In this document: in pieces, positions 38,764 through 52,695 of the stretch
How the letters are laid out: each line of letters opens with the position of its first letter
Position numbering within the stretch: position 1 is the first letter of the stretch
NCBI GenBank assembly: GCA_003993805.1
Contig: RSEF01000031.1
Coordinates: 27,319,068-27,383,067, forward strand
Length of the DNA: 64,000 bases
DNA from: Himantopus leucocephalus
Taxonomy: Eukaryota > Chordata > Aves > Charadriiformes > Recurvirostridae
Direction: 5' to 3'
Position numbers and translations under genes: made by a program
The notes under the pieces: model-generated
Database searches by the model: none
Seen by the model: the letters and a program-made list of their open reading frames with translations, nothing else
What the model was told of the DNA's origin: nothing

Positions 38764-38868
38764 TCTGGTCACCTGATCTAGTGGGTGATTTCCCTGCTCA
38801 CCCACAGCAGGGAAGTTGGACTAGATTATCTTCAAAGGTCCTTTCCGATGCAGACCATTCTATGATTT
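38764..38868 (+). mobile_element. CR1 LINE 3'-end fragment
   Basis: Plus-strand CR1 terminus: CCTGATCTAGTGGGTGATTT, then GTTGGACTAGATTATCTTCA and AAGGTCCTTTCCGATGCAGA, ending ACCATTCTATGATTTTA. Only the last ~100 bp is present, and the terminal octamer repeat is short. Confidence 0.88.
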
Positions 38869-39373
38869 TAGTAAAGCATTTGTTAGGGTACCACAGGAAA
38901 ATTATAAGTGAATATGAAAGAAAGAGGAGATCTAACAAGTAAGCTCTCTAATCTGAGTGAAAACAAGGAAAAAGATGTAACTGAAGACACTATTAAAAAA
39001 GGAACTACTAAACTGACAAGAAGATACCACAAAAGTTCTTGAAGAATTGGTGTTGGCATAGATCGTAATACATTAATGATATGTATTAAAAAGTGAGGAG
39101 TGGCCTAGCCAAAATACAAAGTTATAAAATATCAATATTGAGATGGCAGTCGTGGAGGACTGAACACAGTTAAGACTGGAGTAAAAGAACTGTCATGAAA
39201 TACAGTACCTCAGAGTGCATTATAAGGTGCTTACAGGCTAAAAATAGGAAACTTTTCTTTGAGTTGGAAGCTCATCATGTGGAACTGACAGAAAAAGAGT
39301 GACCTGGGCAAAGAAATTATTGATCAAAGCTAACTGTGAGCCATCAGTATTTTCCAGCCATAAGAAAATAGGA
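38869..39373 (+). mobile_element. Ancient CR1-type LINE remnant
   Basis: Diverged sequence collinear with old reptile-type CR1 in the sense orientation. Landmarks are AAAGCATTTGTTAGGGTACC (the degenerate KAFD..VP segment, 38873), GTGCATTATAAGGTGCTTAC near 39216 and GAGTTGGAAGCTCATC near 39260. The closing landmark is GTGACCTGGGCAAAG with ATTGATCAAAGCTAACTGTG and AGCCATCAGT near 39299-39349, the degenerate region before the 3' end. No frame is open. It abuts a much younger CR1 end, so two insertions of different age sit side by side. Confidence 0.62.
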
Positions 39374-40249
39374 GCCTGGCCCTCACACTATTGCTTGTGT
39401 GGATGAGGAAATGCTCTTTATATGCGTATGCCATTATATGTGACACCATTAATGCTTCTGTGTTGCTGTATATAGTGCTTTGAATACTTTCCATTCAAGA
39501 AAGATTAGTTTACACTGAGACAAGTGTGAATAATTATTTCAATGATAAGGAGCATGGGAGAGTTGTGAGAGGAAACAGGTTGGTTTGTTTATCCAAACAC
39601 AGCACAGTCTGAGAGGGGAAGATGATTGCTGTCAGTAAATTCACCTGGGAAAGAAGGGAAGCATAAACACAGGGAGAGTGCAGAAATATGTAAAATACAG
39701 GATGGTTGGTGATCACAAGGTTATATGAGTGTAAATGTTCATTAATACATTCAATTAATTAGTGAAGAGTTCTGGAACCTTTCCATATGGAATGGTGGAG
39801 CAGAAATACCTAGATAGATTTTGGTTTTGTTCCTTGATAAAAAAAAGATTATATGATTATTTACAATACCAAGGCCCTAGATTCAAGAACATGGAAACAC
39901 CTTTCCAGTTACACAGTTGATCCTGATTCTCCGGTGTAAAGTATATGCATCATCTTTGCAGACTCCATTTGCAATAATACATTGTAATCTGGGATTTTGT
40001 TGAAATTATTTCCTGAACTAAGATTTAGGTGCCTTTGCAGCCTTGTACCTTGTTCTAGTCTTGCAGTTTAAAACACCTGTTTAGAAGAGAGCAAGTTGAA
40101 ATGCATCAGTCCAGCATTATTGTCACATTTTTTTCCAGTTCTGATGCTTTTAACCTGTCTTTCCTTCCCTCTAAAATGAAGAACACACATAGAAATGGAT
40201 AATCATAGAGTCATATGTGTAATACGTATGTTATGTTTTCAGAAAGCAA

Positions 40250-40264
40250 AATGTGTGTGTGTGT
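40250..40264. repeat. Short GT dinucleotide run
   Basis: About seven GT units (TGTGTGTGTGTGTG). A minor microsatellite. Confidence 0.8.
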
Positions 40265-41294
40265 CTAGTTTAAATGCTTTAGCCTTTGGAAAGCAAGGAT
40301 GACTTCACTGGAGGTAGATACTCTTTTCAGAATAAGGAATTTGTATGTCAAATTTGAGGCCCAGCTTTTTCATCAGGCACATTCCAGCTTAGTCTCCCAA
40401 ACTATCTTTTTCCTCTTTTGAAGGTTTTCCATTATTTTTTATTTCAGAGGAAGACAAGCTGTAAGTGTAGCTTCCCTTTCCTGATTGTTAAATTTAAGTG
40501 GACAAAAAGAATGATACTTCATACTTTGTAGTCCTTCAGCTTCCCTACAAATCCACTGTCCTCTTCTGCCATGCATCACAGTTGGATGTTTCCTGTCTAG
40601 TTGTCAGTTTGATGCTACTGCTAGTTTGCATTAGCTGTGTTTAAATAGCACAGCTGACTTCAAGAGTCCCAGGACACTGATAGCTCTATTACATACAATG
40701 ATTTTCATTTGTGATTTACCTGCTCTGTGCTCTGTCTGTGAGACTTTAAGTAAGGATTTGCATAGTGTACCAGTTAACTTCACAAAGGTTCCTCACCATA
40801 GCAGGTGCCTGTTGACCACATTTTAATAAAGTTGGTAAGAAAATTGGAGAGTGGGGTTGTTGTGCCCTGTCCATGTTTCCTGCTTGGGAAGAGACTTCCC
40901 CTATCTATGGTGCTTAGCATTTGATCACTGCATCATTAAAGCCAAAATGTTTAAATTTGTGCCCATAGTATTCTGATTTTGACAGGACATAGCACAAGGA
41001 GAGAGTATTTTTCTCTATGTGAAATGAATTTTATTCAGACTATTTCCAGCTGTTTTCTCAAGTTGCCAGTTTTTAACTGTTGTAAAATGGTGAGTAATGT
41101 AATTAGCCATCACTAACCTGACTAGTACTTAATTATGCCAACCGTTACTCTTGAGTATTCAAACACGCAAAGCAAATACTTCTTATTTATAGCCAAGCCA
41201 AAGTTATGGAGTACCTAGCCGTATGTCAAAACGAGGAATTATATTTTTAAGTATTTTTGCCCACTCCCATTTCAATGATGGGGACAGGTACACC

Positions 41295-41391
41295 ATGTAT
41301 TACTGTGGGCAGTTCCAAAAAGGGAGAACCATTAAACGTATGGCCGCATGTATTACTGCGGGCAGTTCCAAAAAGGAAGAACCATTAAATG
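41295..41391 (+). repeat. 53-bp-period tandem duplication (two copies)
   Basis: The 44 bases at 41295-41338 recur at 41348-41391 with three mismatches, all transitions. The unit begins ATGTATTACTG and contains GGGCAGTTCCAAAAAGG. The period of 53 is not a multiple of three and the duplication shifts any reading frame, so the 124-codon open frame crossing it is not a conserved protein. Confidence 0.9.
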
Positions 41392-44300
41392 CAAGTAATG
41401 AAAAGGAATTGTCTCCCTGCATACTGGGTTTGTGTTGGAAGTTGTTAAATACAGAGGAACCACCTCGCTACGTAAGCTGTTTTAATTCTCACCCATACAC
41501 GCTTTTTTTTCAAGAGCATCCTTGTGAGTTGCATTTGGTTAGGAGTCGTAATTTGCACGCAGTGGTTGACCATTCTGTGATTCTGTTCTGGTTGTGAGCA
41601 CTCCGACTAGGGCAAGCATGCAGGACTGTTCATTCTAGCCCCTCTAATTGAATCGCAGTGTTTGTTAAAAGTCTGAAATTTGCCAGAAAAACAAGAACAT
41701 CTTGCTGCTTCAGCTTTATAGTTGTCTCTCCTTTTGATTCCAGAGGAGAAAGGTAATGCTTTTGACAGGTCAGTGGTGGCTTGCTTCTGGACACACACTG
41801 CCAGGGAAAACGAATACAAAAGCAGTCTCGTACAAGTGGGGCCTAATTGTTCCTGCATTTAATTCCACTGAAGGTAACACTGACTAAATGGATGGGAATA
41901 TATGCTTCTATGTACCTTGTAAGCAGTTTGACAAAAATGAGAGAAAATCAGAAACATGGAACACACATACTTTTCTAAGCAAAAATATTTTTAAAATGAG
42001 ACGTATTTCTTAATGGTTTTTAACTCGCACAGCATGTGGGTATTTGTTACGTGAGCACGCACAGGACTAGCATGTTGAGCTGATGCAGTAGCAGTGAACT
42101 GTCACTCACAGTTCTTTCACAGTCAGGTCTTTTAATTTATTCTGGTCCTTCTTCCCTTCAGCATGTATCCTGCTAGTTGCTAGGCAACCATAAGTGGTTT
42201 TTACTGCGCATGACTTCTATGTGGTAGTTGTTGTGGTTATTATTTTCTAATTACAAAACTGGGGACAGGGATTAAAATCAGAGTTGCGTTAATAATTACT
42301 GATTTTCTTCTGTTGTATCCACAACACAGCCATTTGAGATTATGCAAGAAAAGATCACATTAATTTACAGTATAGATGCATATATACAAAGGGAGCAGAA
42401 GACAATACTCCTTTGTGAAAGGAGGTTCTGTAAAAATGATAGAACAGCATAAGCTGGTATTGATCTGAGTAGACAAAATCAGGCACTAGTCTTCTGTCTG
42501 TTGCATATTTCATGCCCTTAATGCTTTTTCTTTCATGGTCTTAAATGATTCTCAGTAATTAATTATATCAAGCAAAAGCTTGAAGGTTTTCTGTGACATT
42601 CTTAGTTTAATAGAATGTGTGAACAAATCACAGTTGGCTAGATTTATGTCTTGAAAATAGGATATTGCTGTTTAATAATTTACTACCATTATATTTTTAA
42701 TATAAAATACAATATAAGGGTGTGTGCGTATGTGTATGTTAAAAGGGGGAAAAAAATACATATCCATGAGATAAGAAGCTGTATAATCATCAGGAGCTTT
42801 TTTAATAGGACAAATAAGCTAAACGTGTTTTAAAATTTGATCAAAATTAGATCAGAACAGCAATGATCTCAGTCCTTGTGCATAGCAAATCCACATTCAT
42901 AATGCACGAAGTTTTGAAAGCAACTTCTCACACTTTATAAAGGATTAGCTTACATCTATATCATATGTCAGTATATTGCACAGATGTACTAAAATAACTT
43001 AAGTTTGTAAAATCAAGCACACGGAAAAATAGGATATAACAGAAAAAAAGTGGAAACCTAATGTGATTCCCTCAGGAAGGTAGGTTACAGTATGCTGTGT
43101 AATGGCGTGACGGTGTACTGCTTTGCTTTGCTTTTCCACAGGACCAGTGCCTCACACATACAAAGCGGGCACTGATTACTTAACGAACAGCTGAATTCCC
43201 CCTGGGCTTCTTTGTAATGCTTATAAGGAATCTGAATGTATTGCAGATACAGAACATTTTTCACAACATTTTATTCTCTTTTGACAAATGAGGAATAGAA
43301 ACTTAAATTTTAAGACACCATTTGGACACCAGAGATCAGATTTCTCAGGACTACTCAGTGTTCTGTAGGTTTGGAACAGATTTCATTGATCTCAGTTGCA
43401 GCTGTAAGTGCTCAACACTTCCCATTATTAACAACAAAAAAAAATACAGTCCTCAATTTGCAAAGAAGTAGAAACACATGTTAATTTAGTCAGTTGTGTA
43501 GTGTGTACTTAATGCATTGCTTTTCCTTGTATTGCTTCCAGTTTCTCTTTGAGGGGGCAATCTGAGATGAAGACAAGTTCTGTCATGTGGTATGACATAG
43601 TCATATAGATCATTAGCAAGATCAGTGCCTTTAAATCCATAGTAAAAACACCTCCCGTTTTGCCAGGGGAAGTATGAAATTAATCAATTTGTGGTTTTGG
43701 TGTGAATCAGTACCAAAGGCGATGGGAGGTGCAGTGGCCTGAGTTTCACAATTATTTGCTGGCAGGAGAGAAATAGTAAGACTTGGGATAACAATTATCT
43801 AGTCATATTATGATTTCCTCTATTTCAGTAACAGCGTGCTTCCCAAATAAATTACATCCATGGGTTGAAATTGCCAGTAACTGCCTGGACTGTGAGGTGC
43901 AGGTGGTCTGTCAGGTTATCTACCCTGATAGCGTATGGGGTAGGCAGACTTCACTCTCACCTTCCCTGACAGAGATGCACAGTGTGCCACCTTGTCTCAC
44001 CCTGTGGCAGCAGCAGCACCCAGAAGCGTGTTCATGCACATGCCATAATCTTGCTGTAATCTAGGAGGCCGCCTGGCAGTGACTGCTGAGGAGGCAAGGG
44101 GAACATCTGCTGCTGCAAGTTAGACAAAAGTTGTCAGGATGAGACAGAGGCTTTTGATTTCTAGGTTTACGTTGGATGTAAGAATACTCTAGCTGCCAGT
44201 TCGTGCCCAGAATATTGGTTGAACAACACTGATTAGAAAGCTGCAATTAGAACGTTTACCTTATTGTCTTCTGTGATGCAAGGTATTTATAAGGAAGAGC

Positions 44301-45519
44301 AGTGTCCCAGGACTAAACAGAGAACAATAAGAAATCTTGGATCAGATGAGCAACAACTGCTTAGGAAATGAGGAAATTCTGTTTATACCTAGTTGTTCAT
44401 TGGTCTGTCAGATCCATAAGAAAAATACTATCTCTTCAAATTCGGATGCTATTTCAGGCATTAAGAAATGCCTAAGATATCGTAGGCATTCATGATTTTT
44501 ATAAAGGGCAGAGCTGTTCTGTGCTTTTTATCATCCTTATCCTCCATGGCAGAATTGCCTCAGTTGACCTTGGATTCAGTGTTAGTTTAATGTGTCTGAT
44601 AAGATCCCACGCCACTGTGGAGGGTGACTGCTAGAGAGAAGCTCAGGTGGAGACCAGGACTTGGCAGCCTTCTTGCCCAACTCCTGTGAAAGTTTGGTAT
44701 CCCTGAGTTACCATCTGAAGATGCAAATGAGGACCTTTTTGGAATAGGTGTGAGAGAAGGAAGCATGCGAACATGGGCTGGGAAATGTTTGTGAATGCTA
44801 AGTGCAGTAAATTACAGTTCCTGTGAGCAGAGATTTTCTTCTGCTACTTGGTCTGTGAGAAAAATGACACGCACGGCAGGGGGGATGGGGGGGCGAAGGC
44901 CTCTAAGTGCCATCAGCAGATTTCCGGTCCAGGTGACTTACAGCCATATTATTTGGGAAGCCACAAATAAGATGATTAAAAAAACCCCTGAATTTGGATG
45001 TGTTAAAATAGCTATTAATAAAGGATGAACAAAGGGAAATCTGTAATTCTTAGAAATTGTGGACACCTCTAAGTGTAACATCTGTTAGTCCGATAGCCGT
45101 TACCATCTGGTATAATGGAAATCAGTATGAAGAAACAGTTTGCTATGACGAGGAGGCACAAAACAACTATAAAATGACCAAGAAGAAGATAAACTTACAG
45201 TTACAGGAGGGACACTTGCTAAAAATTTTAAAACAAAACTGAGAAACTGGTAAGACTGCTTCTTCTTCCAAACAGCTGTGGAATTCAGATTCAAACCATG
45301 ATCCTGTTTCCATAAAGCCTCCAACACATACGATCCTATAATAATGGTGATATGTTAGGACAACAGCACAAAGGATATGTTTGAAATTGTAAATTAATTA
45401 TCTGTAACAAATTAAAAAATCAGAGCATGGTTCAATTTCTAATTCTTTGAAAGAAAAAACAGTGTGATTTTTAAAAATTATTATTATTTTCCTATGATTA
45501 GATTTTTTTGGGGGGGTAA

Positions 45520-46538
<1,019 letters not shown>

Positions 46539-47261
46539 TGAATGAACCACTTTGTGTTAAACATAAAAGATTCCCCTACTTAATGTTGTCAGTGCTTGTG
46601 GATTGTCATATTATGTATATAAACCCTGTGTTTTAATTCTTACTTCAAATGGAGAAGAATGCCCAGATTCTTAGAATCATCCAGAATTCACTGGACACAG
46701 GTGCAGTGTGTGCAAGCAGAGAAACTGGTTTTGACTCTAATTCTGAGATCAGTGTTTTCTGATCTGTGTGTAGTTAAGAGCCTGCTGTAAGACTATTTGA
46801 ATTTACGGGAAAAGGCCGTGTGTGTAGAGTCATACATCAGCTTGGGTTTACTACAGTGGATGACAGATGGAGCAGATGCAACAGGACAGCTTAGGACAGG
46901 ATGTTGAGGAAATACTTCACAGTGAACTCTTCAGTTCTGCTAATGGAAGATACAAATTCAAGGTTCGTCCAGCAGTAAAGCTTTGTGTATGAAGGTTTAT
47001 ACTCTCTGAACCCTCTGGTAATTTTGGGGTTTTTTTTTTCATTTTGAAAGATCAGTGTCTGTTTTAGGAGACAGTAATAATAAATCCCAGATGAGACTCA
47101 GGTTTAGAAGCCAAATCTCTCATCTCACATAGATGTTTCACACGCGTGAATGTGCTCAGTGCTGTGAATTCAGAACAGGACACTGACACAAAAGGAGACA
47201 CTACAAAATCTGGATGACAGATAAGAAAGTTGTCTCACAATACAGTGAAACATAGTTTCAC

Positions 47262-47345
47262 TGGTTCTCTTTAATATCATTATCAATGACCTGGACGAGG
47301 GGATCAAATGCACTCTCAGTAAGTTTGCAGATGACACTAAGCTAG
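47262..47345 (+). mobile_element. CR1 LINE reverse-transcriptase fragment entering a gap
   Basis: Plus-strand CR1: TTTAATATCATTATCAATGA, then CCTGGACGAGGGGATC and GTTTGCAGATGACACTAAGC. Translation gives FNIIINDLDEG ... KFADDTK, containing the FADD catalytic box of CR1 reverse transcriptase (47324-47335). The element runs into the N gap; no CR1 3' end emerges on the other side, so any 3' part must lie in the missing sequence. Confidence 0.9.
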
Positions 47346-47929
47346 NNNNNNNNNNNNNNNNNNNNNNNNNNNNNNNNNNNNNNNNNNNNNNNNNNNNNNN
47401 NNNNNNNNNNNNNNNNNNNNNNNNNNNNNNNNNNNNNNNNNNNNNNNNNNNNNNNNNNNNNNNNNNNNNNNNNNNNNNNNNNNNNNNNNNNNNNNNNNNN
47501 NNNNNNNNNNNNNNNNNNNNNNNNNNNNNNNNNNNNNNNNNNNNNNNNNNNNNNNNNNNNNNNNNNNNNNNNNNNNNNNNNNNNNNNNNNNNNNNNNNNN
47601 NNNNNNNNNNNNNNNNNNNNNNNNNNNNNNNNNNNNNNNNNNNNNNNNNNNNNNNNNNNNNNNNNNNNNNNNNNNNNNNNNNNNNNNNNNNNNNNNNNNN
47701 NNNNNNNNNNNNNNNNNNNNNNNNNNNNNNNNNNNNNNNNNNNNNNNNNNNNNNNNNNNNNNNNNNNNNNNNNNNNNNNNNNNNNNNNNNNNNNNNNNNN
47801 NNNNNNNNNNNNNNNNNNNNNNNNNNNNNNNNNNNNNNNNNNNNNNNNNNNNNNNNNNNNNNNNNNNNNNNNNNNNNNNNNNNNNNNNNNNNNNNNNNNN
47901 NNNNNNNNNNNNNNNNNNNNNNNNNNNNN
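47346..47929. other. Assembly gap, 584 N
   Basis: 584 N, a non-default length that suggests an estimated gap size. Open frames drawn through it are spurious. Confidence 0.98.
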
Positions 47930-50634
47930 ATGAAAGCTAATACCAAAAAGCATCACTGAGACTGTAGAAAATAGTAAAAATTGGTAGAGGAGGTAAAAAG
48001 AAGTGAAGAAAAATCAGTAGCTAAATGGGAAAAATAATTAAATTATTCTCATCAGAATGACTAAATTTGCTAATGGGAAACTGGTCTTGTGTTAGGCAGA
48101 GATGGTAGAATTGACAGGAGTAATCCTGAGTGGGTAGAAATCTTCAGTAGATACTGCTGCTCTGTTTGAAAATAACCCAACCTGTATCGGAGTGTTACAG
48201 TATCATTTTCCATTCCAATGCACCAACATTAATTACAAGAGCTAGTATTACTTTTTATAGCATGAAGCCCAAATAAGTTGTATCTAAGATTTTTTTTAGG
48301 TTTCTTTCTGGTAAGTTCTCATACCGTTCATTTTGATTGCCAGTGAACTGCAGGACACTTCAGCAGCAGTCCTCCAGGTTTTTAAGGCTACCTCATGTTT
48401 TTTTGTAATAGTTTGGGTCCACTTTTGCTCTGACATACCAGGTCACTTCAGCATACTAGATTATTTGCATGTGCACCAAAAACCAAAAGACTGATTCAGG
48501 CAGTTGTTTAAGCACACAGTGACTTCAAGTTGTTCTGTTCGTTTGATGCATGCTACTTTTCCTTGGAGCAAAGCCGTTCCATCTGAGCTGGAACCTTATG
48601 AGGGGTTTTCAGCGGGAGACAGACTGTGTTTTGAGGCTTTTGTCCTCAATGCAACCACAGCAATTTGAAGTGTCTTTTATGTTCTAATGGTCAAATGAAA
48701 CACAGACATGTAAGGGGTTAAAAATAATATATGTCTATTGAAACGGAAGACTTATCGTGAATGTTGTCATTTGTCATGAAGTTATGTTGTCATTGCTACT
48801 CCCTTTTAAAGGAAGTTCCACTGTCATTGCTGATTGTTTTTTTGAAACCTGCTGGAATTGGATTTTGGTCAAAATAAGAAAACTTTTATTTGCACAGCTT
48901 TTCCTGAAGAAGCCCCATTTTTTTTCTGGATCAAAATAGATACTGAATATTAACAGTAGTTCGACGTTAAAAAGGTTAAAATAATTTTTAAAAACCCTTT
49001 ATTTCCCTTGGAAATTCTGTTTAAAAGTCTGGGTCACTGTGATACCTTAAATACATAGTGACCAGCATTAAAAAAAAAAAAATGTTCTATGCGTCCTTAA
49101 TTGTTTTTGTCTTAGGAAAGTGTTTGATCTGAGAAAGGACAACGAGGTTAGTTGAAAGAGCCATTCCTAAGAACAATGGAATATGCTAGGCCTATGCATA
49201 AGAAAAATAAACAGTCTTCAGGAGGAACTCAGGGGCTTCTATCGATAGCTGGCTTGAAAAGAAGTAGGTATAAGAGAAAGCCAATAATCTTTTGACGTCA
49301 AGGAAGGAAACTGTGGGGTCTCATAGCCCACTAATGTCATTGGACAATAGCAGAAAAGCCTTTTCAAAACATTCACAATCATTATATATATGTCAAGAAA
49401 TTTTACCATGGTCAAGAGCAGTCAAACATCTCATAACAAAAAGCACAGCGGTACTTATAGAATGGGGAACAATCTGCAGTGAGAGGCAGTTTTTCTAAAA
49501 AGGACTTGGCGGTGAAGTGAAAAACGAGAGATTGTGTATTTCATGTAAAGTATTCTGAACAAAGCTTTTCAAATTTGTTTTGTCGAACCTGTGAAGTATT
49601 AGAGCAGTTTTATTGGTTTTAACATACAGAGTGTATAATGGCAGCCAAAAATCCTTCCATTATCTTTCTCACAAATACCCAGTGTCCCTTTGTACAAGGA
49701 AGTCTGTAATTTAGCCAAAGGAGTAGTATGACAGCCAAGGTAGTTCAAGTGATAATGATGATAAAACCAAATACAATCTAGAACTCTGTGCCCTTCTGTT
49801 GACTATTCTGAATTGTCAAGGGCTGAATTGTCCAGTGTTTGGCTTCTGACGTTTTACAAAACAAAATGTACTAGCTCATTAGTTAAGGTGATTATGAAGT
49901 CCCAGATAGTCAGCAAGACAGTAAGATTTCTATGGTGTTAATCTGAGAAATGTATTACCAACCAAATGTAGTCCTCTCAGTCTTGAGCATCCCCTCATGC
50001 TTGCAGTTAAAGAGAAAACCTGATGTACCCAAGATACTTAGCAAGCTACAGAATGTTTGAGAACAGGTGCTATGTTCAGAAGAAGCACCGATTTTTTTTT
50101 TTCCCAGTCTTTTTAGATCTTAGAGGAAGGAAGGAATGAATGAGCTGCTTGGGATAATTTATTTTCCTTGTAGCCACTTTGGATTTTAGAAGAAACTAAG
50201 GTTAATTAACATGAGGGTTAGCCATTTGTCATTATCAACTGCATTGCTAGACTATAACCCATTTTTTAATTAAGGTGCTTACTGCTGAAGCCTGTTGCTT
50301 TGGCAGTTTTTCAAGGCTGTTACAATCTAATAAAAATACACAATAGTTCCTGTGGTAATAAAAACAATAAGAAACGCATGCTAACTGAACATTTCAGATG
50401 TAATACATTTTAAGAGTTGTATTTTTATGGCTCACTATTGACAAATCTCTTCATTTAGAGCACGAAAAAATAATGTAGGCATTTCTTGTAAAATTCATGC
50501 AACAAGCATTGTTAATCAGTATTTGAAAAGGCCATGTACTCTGTGGGTTTGCAGTGGAAATGAAGGTCTGTGCTGTGAATTTTTTATCTTGCTTGACTTT
50601 ACAGTTCTGACATGGGTTTGTATTCGTACTATAG

Positions 50635-50767
50635 ATCTATGAGGATTCCATTGTTCTTCAGTCTGTGTTCAAAAGTGCACGACAGAAGATTGCCAAAGAA
50701 GAAGAAAGTGAGGATGAAAGCAATGATGACGAAGATGATGATGAAGAAGAAGAATCAGAATCAGAAT
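50635..50767 (+). CDS. SMARCA2: SMARCA2 coding exon J (133 nt; bromodomain end, acidic tract)
   Basis: Encodes [20 protein letters not shown], which closes the bromodomain (helix C), then the acidic [20 protein letters not shown] stretch and SESE. The last base T begins a Ser codon completed by exon K (T|CA). [21 protein letters not shown] is SMARCA2-type (SMARCA4: SVFTSVRQKIEKEDD). The donor is GTGAGT; reading on past it would add [11 protein letters not shown] and reach a stop at about 50850, so a retained intron would give an alternative tail. Confidence 0.96.
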
Positions 50768-51881
50768 GTGAGTCCCCTGCTAAAACGGGGGAAACAAAAG
50801 TACATCTGGGGTTGGAAGGGGAGGTTTTCCAGTTTCTGCATGGAGACTGATTATAAGGTTGTATTTTCCATTGGTGAAAGTAACTTCTTACTAAGTTTGC
50901 TGCTTTGGGTGTTAACATTCAGCTTAAGTCTTCTGGCTGTGTGTTCTGGCTATACCTCTTTGAGTATACTAAACTATTTTTAAGCCAGAAGCGAATCACA
51001 GAGATGCTTTATGGAAGCAGATCTGACTGACCATGAGTATTTATAAACCCTTCTGGTCCTGTTCAAGTTATTTGTACATAGAAGTACCTGGAAAGGCTAG
51101 AGACAGTGTTTGTCCATGGGTGGTCAACCTTCAGGCAGTGACATATAAAACTGGTTAAGAACCAGAAGATGTTGCAAATATTCTTCAGTGCGACAAGGAC
51201 TAAGTGAAACTCTGATTGCTTCAGAAGCAGGAGGTGATGCTCTTTCAGTCCCTGCAGACTTGGAAACATGATACAGTGGAAAAGGAGGGATGCCTTCATT
51301 CCACTTTCTACCACCAATATATTTACCCATACTTTTCAGGTACCCCATCTGTCTGATTACAAAAACTGTCGTGCTTGGCCCTGAGCTGCTCTTCCAAGTA
51401 CATCCTGCGGGTGTGCAAAGCATGCAACTTTAGCAGTTCATTTGGGAATAAATGGGTGTTCTGGACTTTTAACATGTTCTTCAGAAAGGTGTCAACTCAA
51501 AATTTGCCAGTCACCTCGACATAGCATTTCCGTAGTTTAAAATAAAAAAATTGTTTGTACAAAGGATAAACATTTCTATGTGCAAGGAAGAAAATATTTT
51601 TAGATCTGTATCTCCTTACAGGACCATAGGCACCATGCATTCTGAGAATGAAAAGAAGATGCACACGGTCAACTTAAAGTTATTCTTTATAGTTTAATAC
51701 AAATTATTGTTAAAACTATCAAGAAGTAGAGAAATAAAAGCAAATACCTCTGCTTCATTGTTCCACAGTCCAGATAAAGAGCAGAGGGGAATGTCTTTTC
51801 AGGCTGCTACCAGGGGTGAATTTCTGTGAACAGAGACAGTATTTAAAAGTTGATAAGTTGATGCCGTTAAACTTTTTGCAG
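50768..51881 (+). other. SMARCA2: SMARCA2 intron J-K
   Basis: 1.1 kb of intron with no repeats recognised. Acceptor AACTTTTTGCAG. Confidence 0.92.
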
Positions 51882-52024
51882 CAAAATCCGTGAAAGTCAA
51901 AATCAAGCTAAATAAGAAGGATGAAAAAAGTCGGGAGAAAGGAAAAGGCAAGAAGAGGCAAAGCCGAGCAAAAGCCAAACCTGTCGTGAGTGATGATGAT
52001 AGTGATGAGGATCAAGATGAAAAT
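51882..52024 (+). CDS. SMARCA2: SMARCA2 coding exon K (143 nt; basic/acidic C-terminal tail)
   Basis: Encodes (S)[20 protein letters not shown], a Lys/Arg-rich [20 protein letters not shown] stretch and [15 protein letters not shown] and AKPVVSD are the shared tail signatures of SMARCA2/4; LNKKD is SMARCA2 (SMARCA4: LGRKE). The tail is low-complexity and probably disordered. Phase 0 donor GTAAGT at 52025. Confidence 0.96.
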
Positions 52025-52659
52025 GTAAGTTTTGTTCACTGAGACTGTGGAAGTGGTGCAGTAATTGCGTCTCTACCCTGTCCTGCTTGCTGTCAGAATT
52101 CTCAACTATTCATGCTTAAGCACGTTTCTAATCTGTATTGATCATCTTGAGAAAATTGGGCGGGGGTGTTAACTGTATCTGGGTATGCTTATGAGATCTG
52201 GTCCCAGTGCTGAAAGACAAGAAGTCTAAGAAGTCTGGAGCTTATTTCTTGGAGCTGTTCCTACTTTCATTGAACCTTTAAACCTCGTGGTCTGTTTGCT
52301 TTTGTCCACAGATGAAAAACTCTTAGCTTGATTTTTTTTTTTTTTTTTNTTAATTTTTGGTGGGTGCTTCTGCTATTGCAACAAATGAAAACAGACCTCT
52401 TCCCAGTTGTTTTTAAATGTCTGGGTAGAAAGAAAGATCTGGTGTTTCCTGACGCTGTGTCTTTTCTTCTCTAAAGAAGTCTACAGCAATTAAATGAAAT
52501 GTCATGAAAGACAAGTATTAGATAACATAATACCTTTTTTAAGGCTATCTTGATTTATCAGTTTGTCATTTTTCTTCAATTTTTTTTTTCCTTCTTTAAC
52601 AAATTCCACAGAATAGCTGGCAAAGAATCTCTGACTTGTGTTGTGTCTCTTACCTCTAG
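52025..52659 (+). other. SMARCA2: SMARCA2 intron K-L
   Basis: 0.63 kb of intron with a poly-T tract (52332-52348) ending in a single N at 52349, where the homopolymer length is evidently unresolved. Confidence 0.92.
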
Positions 52660-52695
52660 GACCAGTCGGAAGCAAGCGGAAGTGATGATGAGTGA
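52660..52695 (+). CDS. SMARCA2: SMARCA2 terminal coding exon L with stop
   Basis: Encodes DQSEASGSDDE and TGA (52693-52695). The human tail as I remember it is REQSEGSGTDDE, so the end is conserved with small substitutions. Acceptor ACCTCTAG. This fixes the gene's C-terminus; the 12 exons in the window sum to 546 codons plus stop. Confidence 0.96.
   Translation, partial: DQSEASGSDDE

Noticed and set aside
41571..41588. CR1-like terminal octamers (CATTCTGTGATTCTGT)
   Set aside because: The sequence upstream shows no CR1 similarity, so this is probably coincidence.
41223..41597. 124-codon plus-strand open frame
   Set aside because: It spans a 53-bp tandem duplication that shifts the frame between copies, has no recognisable domain or splice context and lies in a SMARCA2 intron.
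47170..47946. Long minus-strand open frames of 204-258 codons
   Set aside because: Almost entirely N; no information.
47930..48130. A-rich LINE-like sequence after the 584-N gap
   Set aside because: Suggestive of a degraded LINE but I could not align any island to CR1 with confidence.
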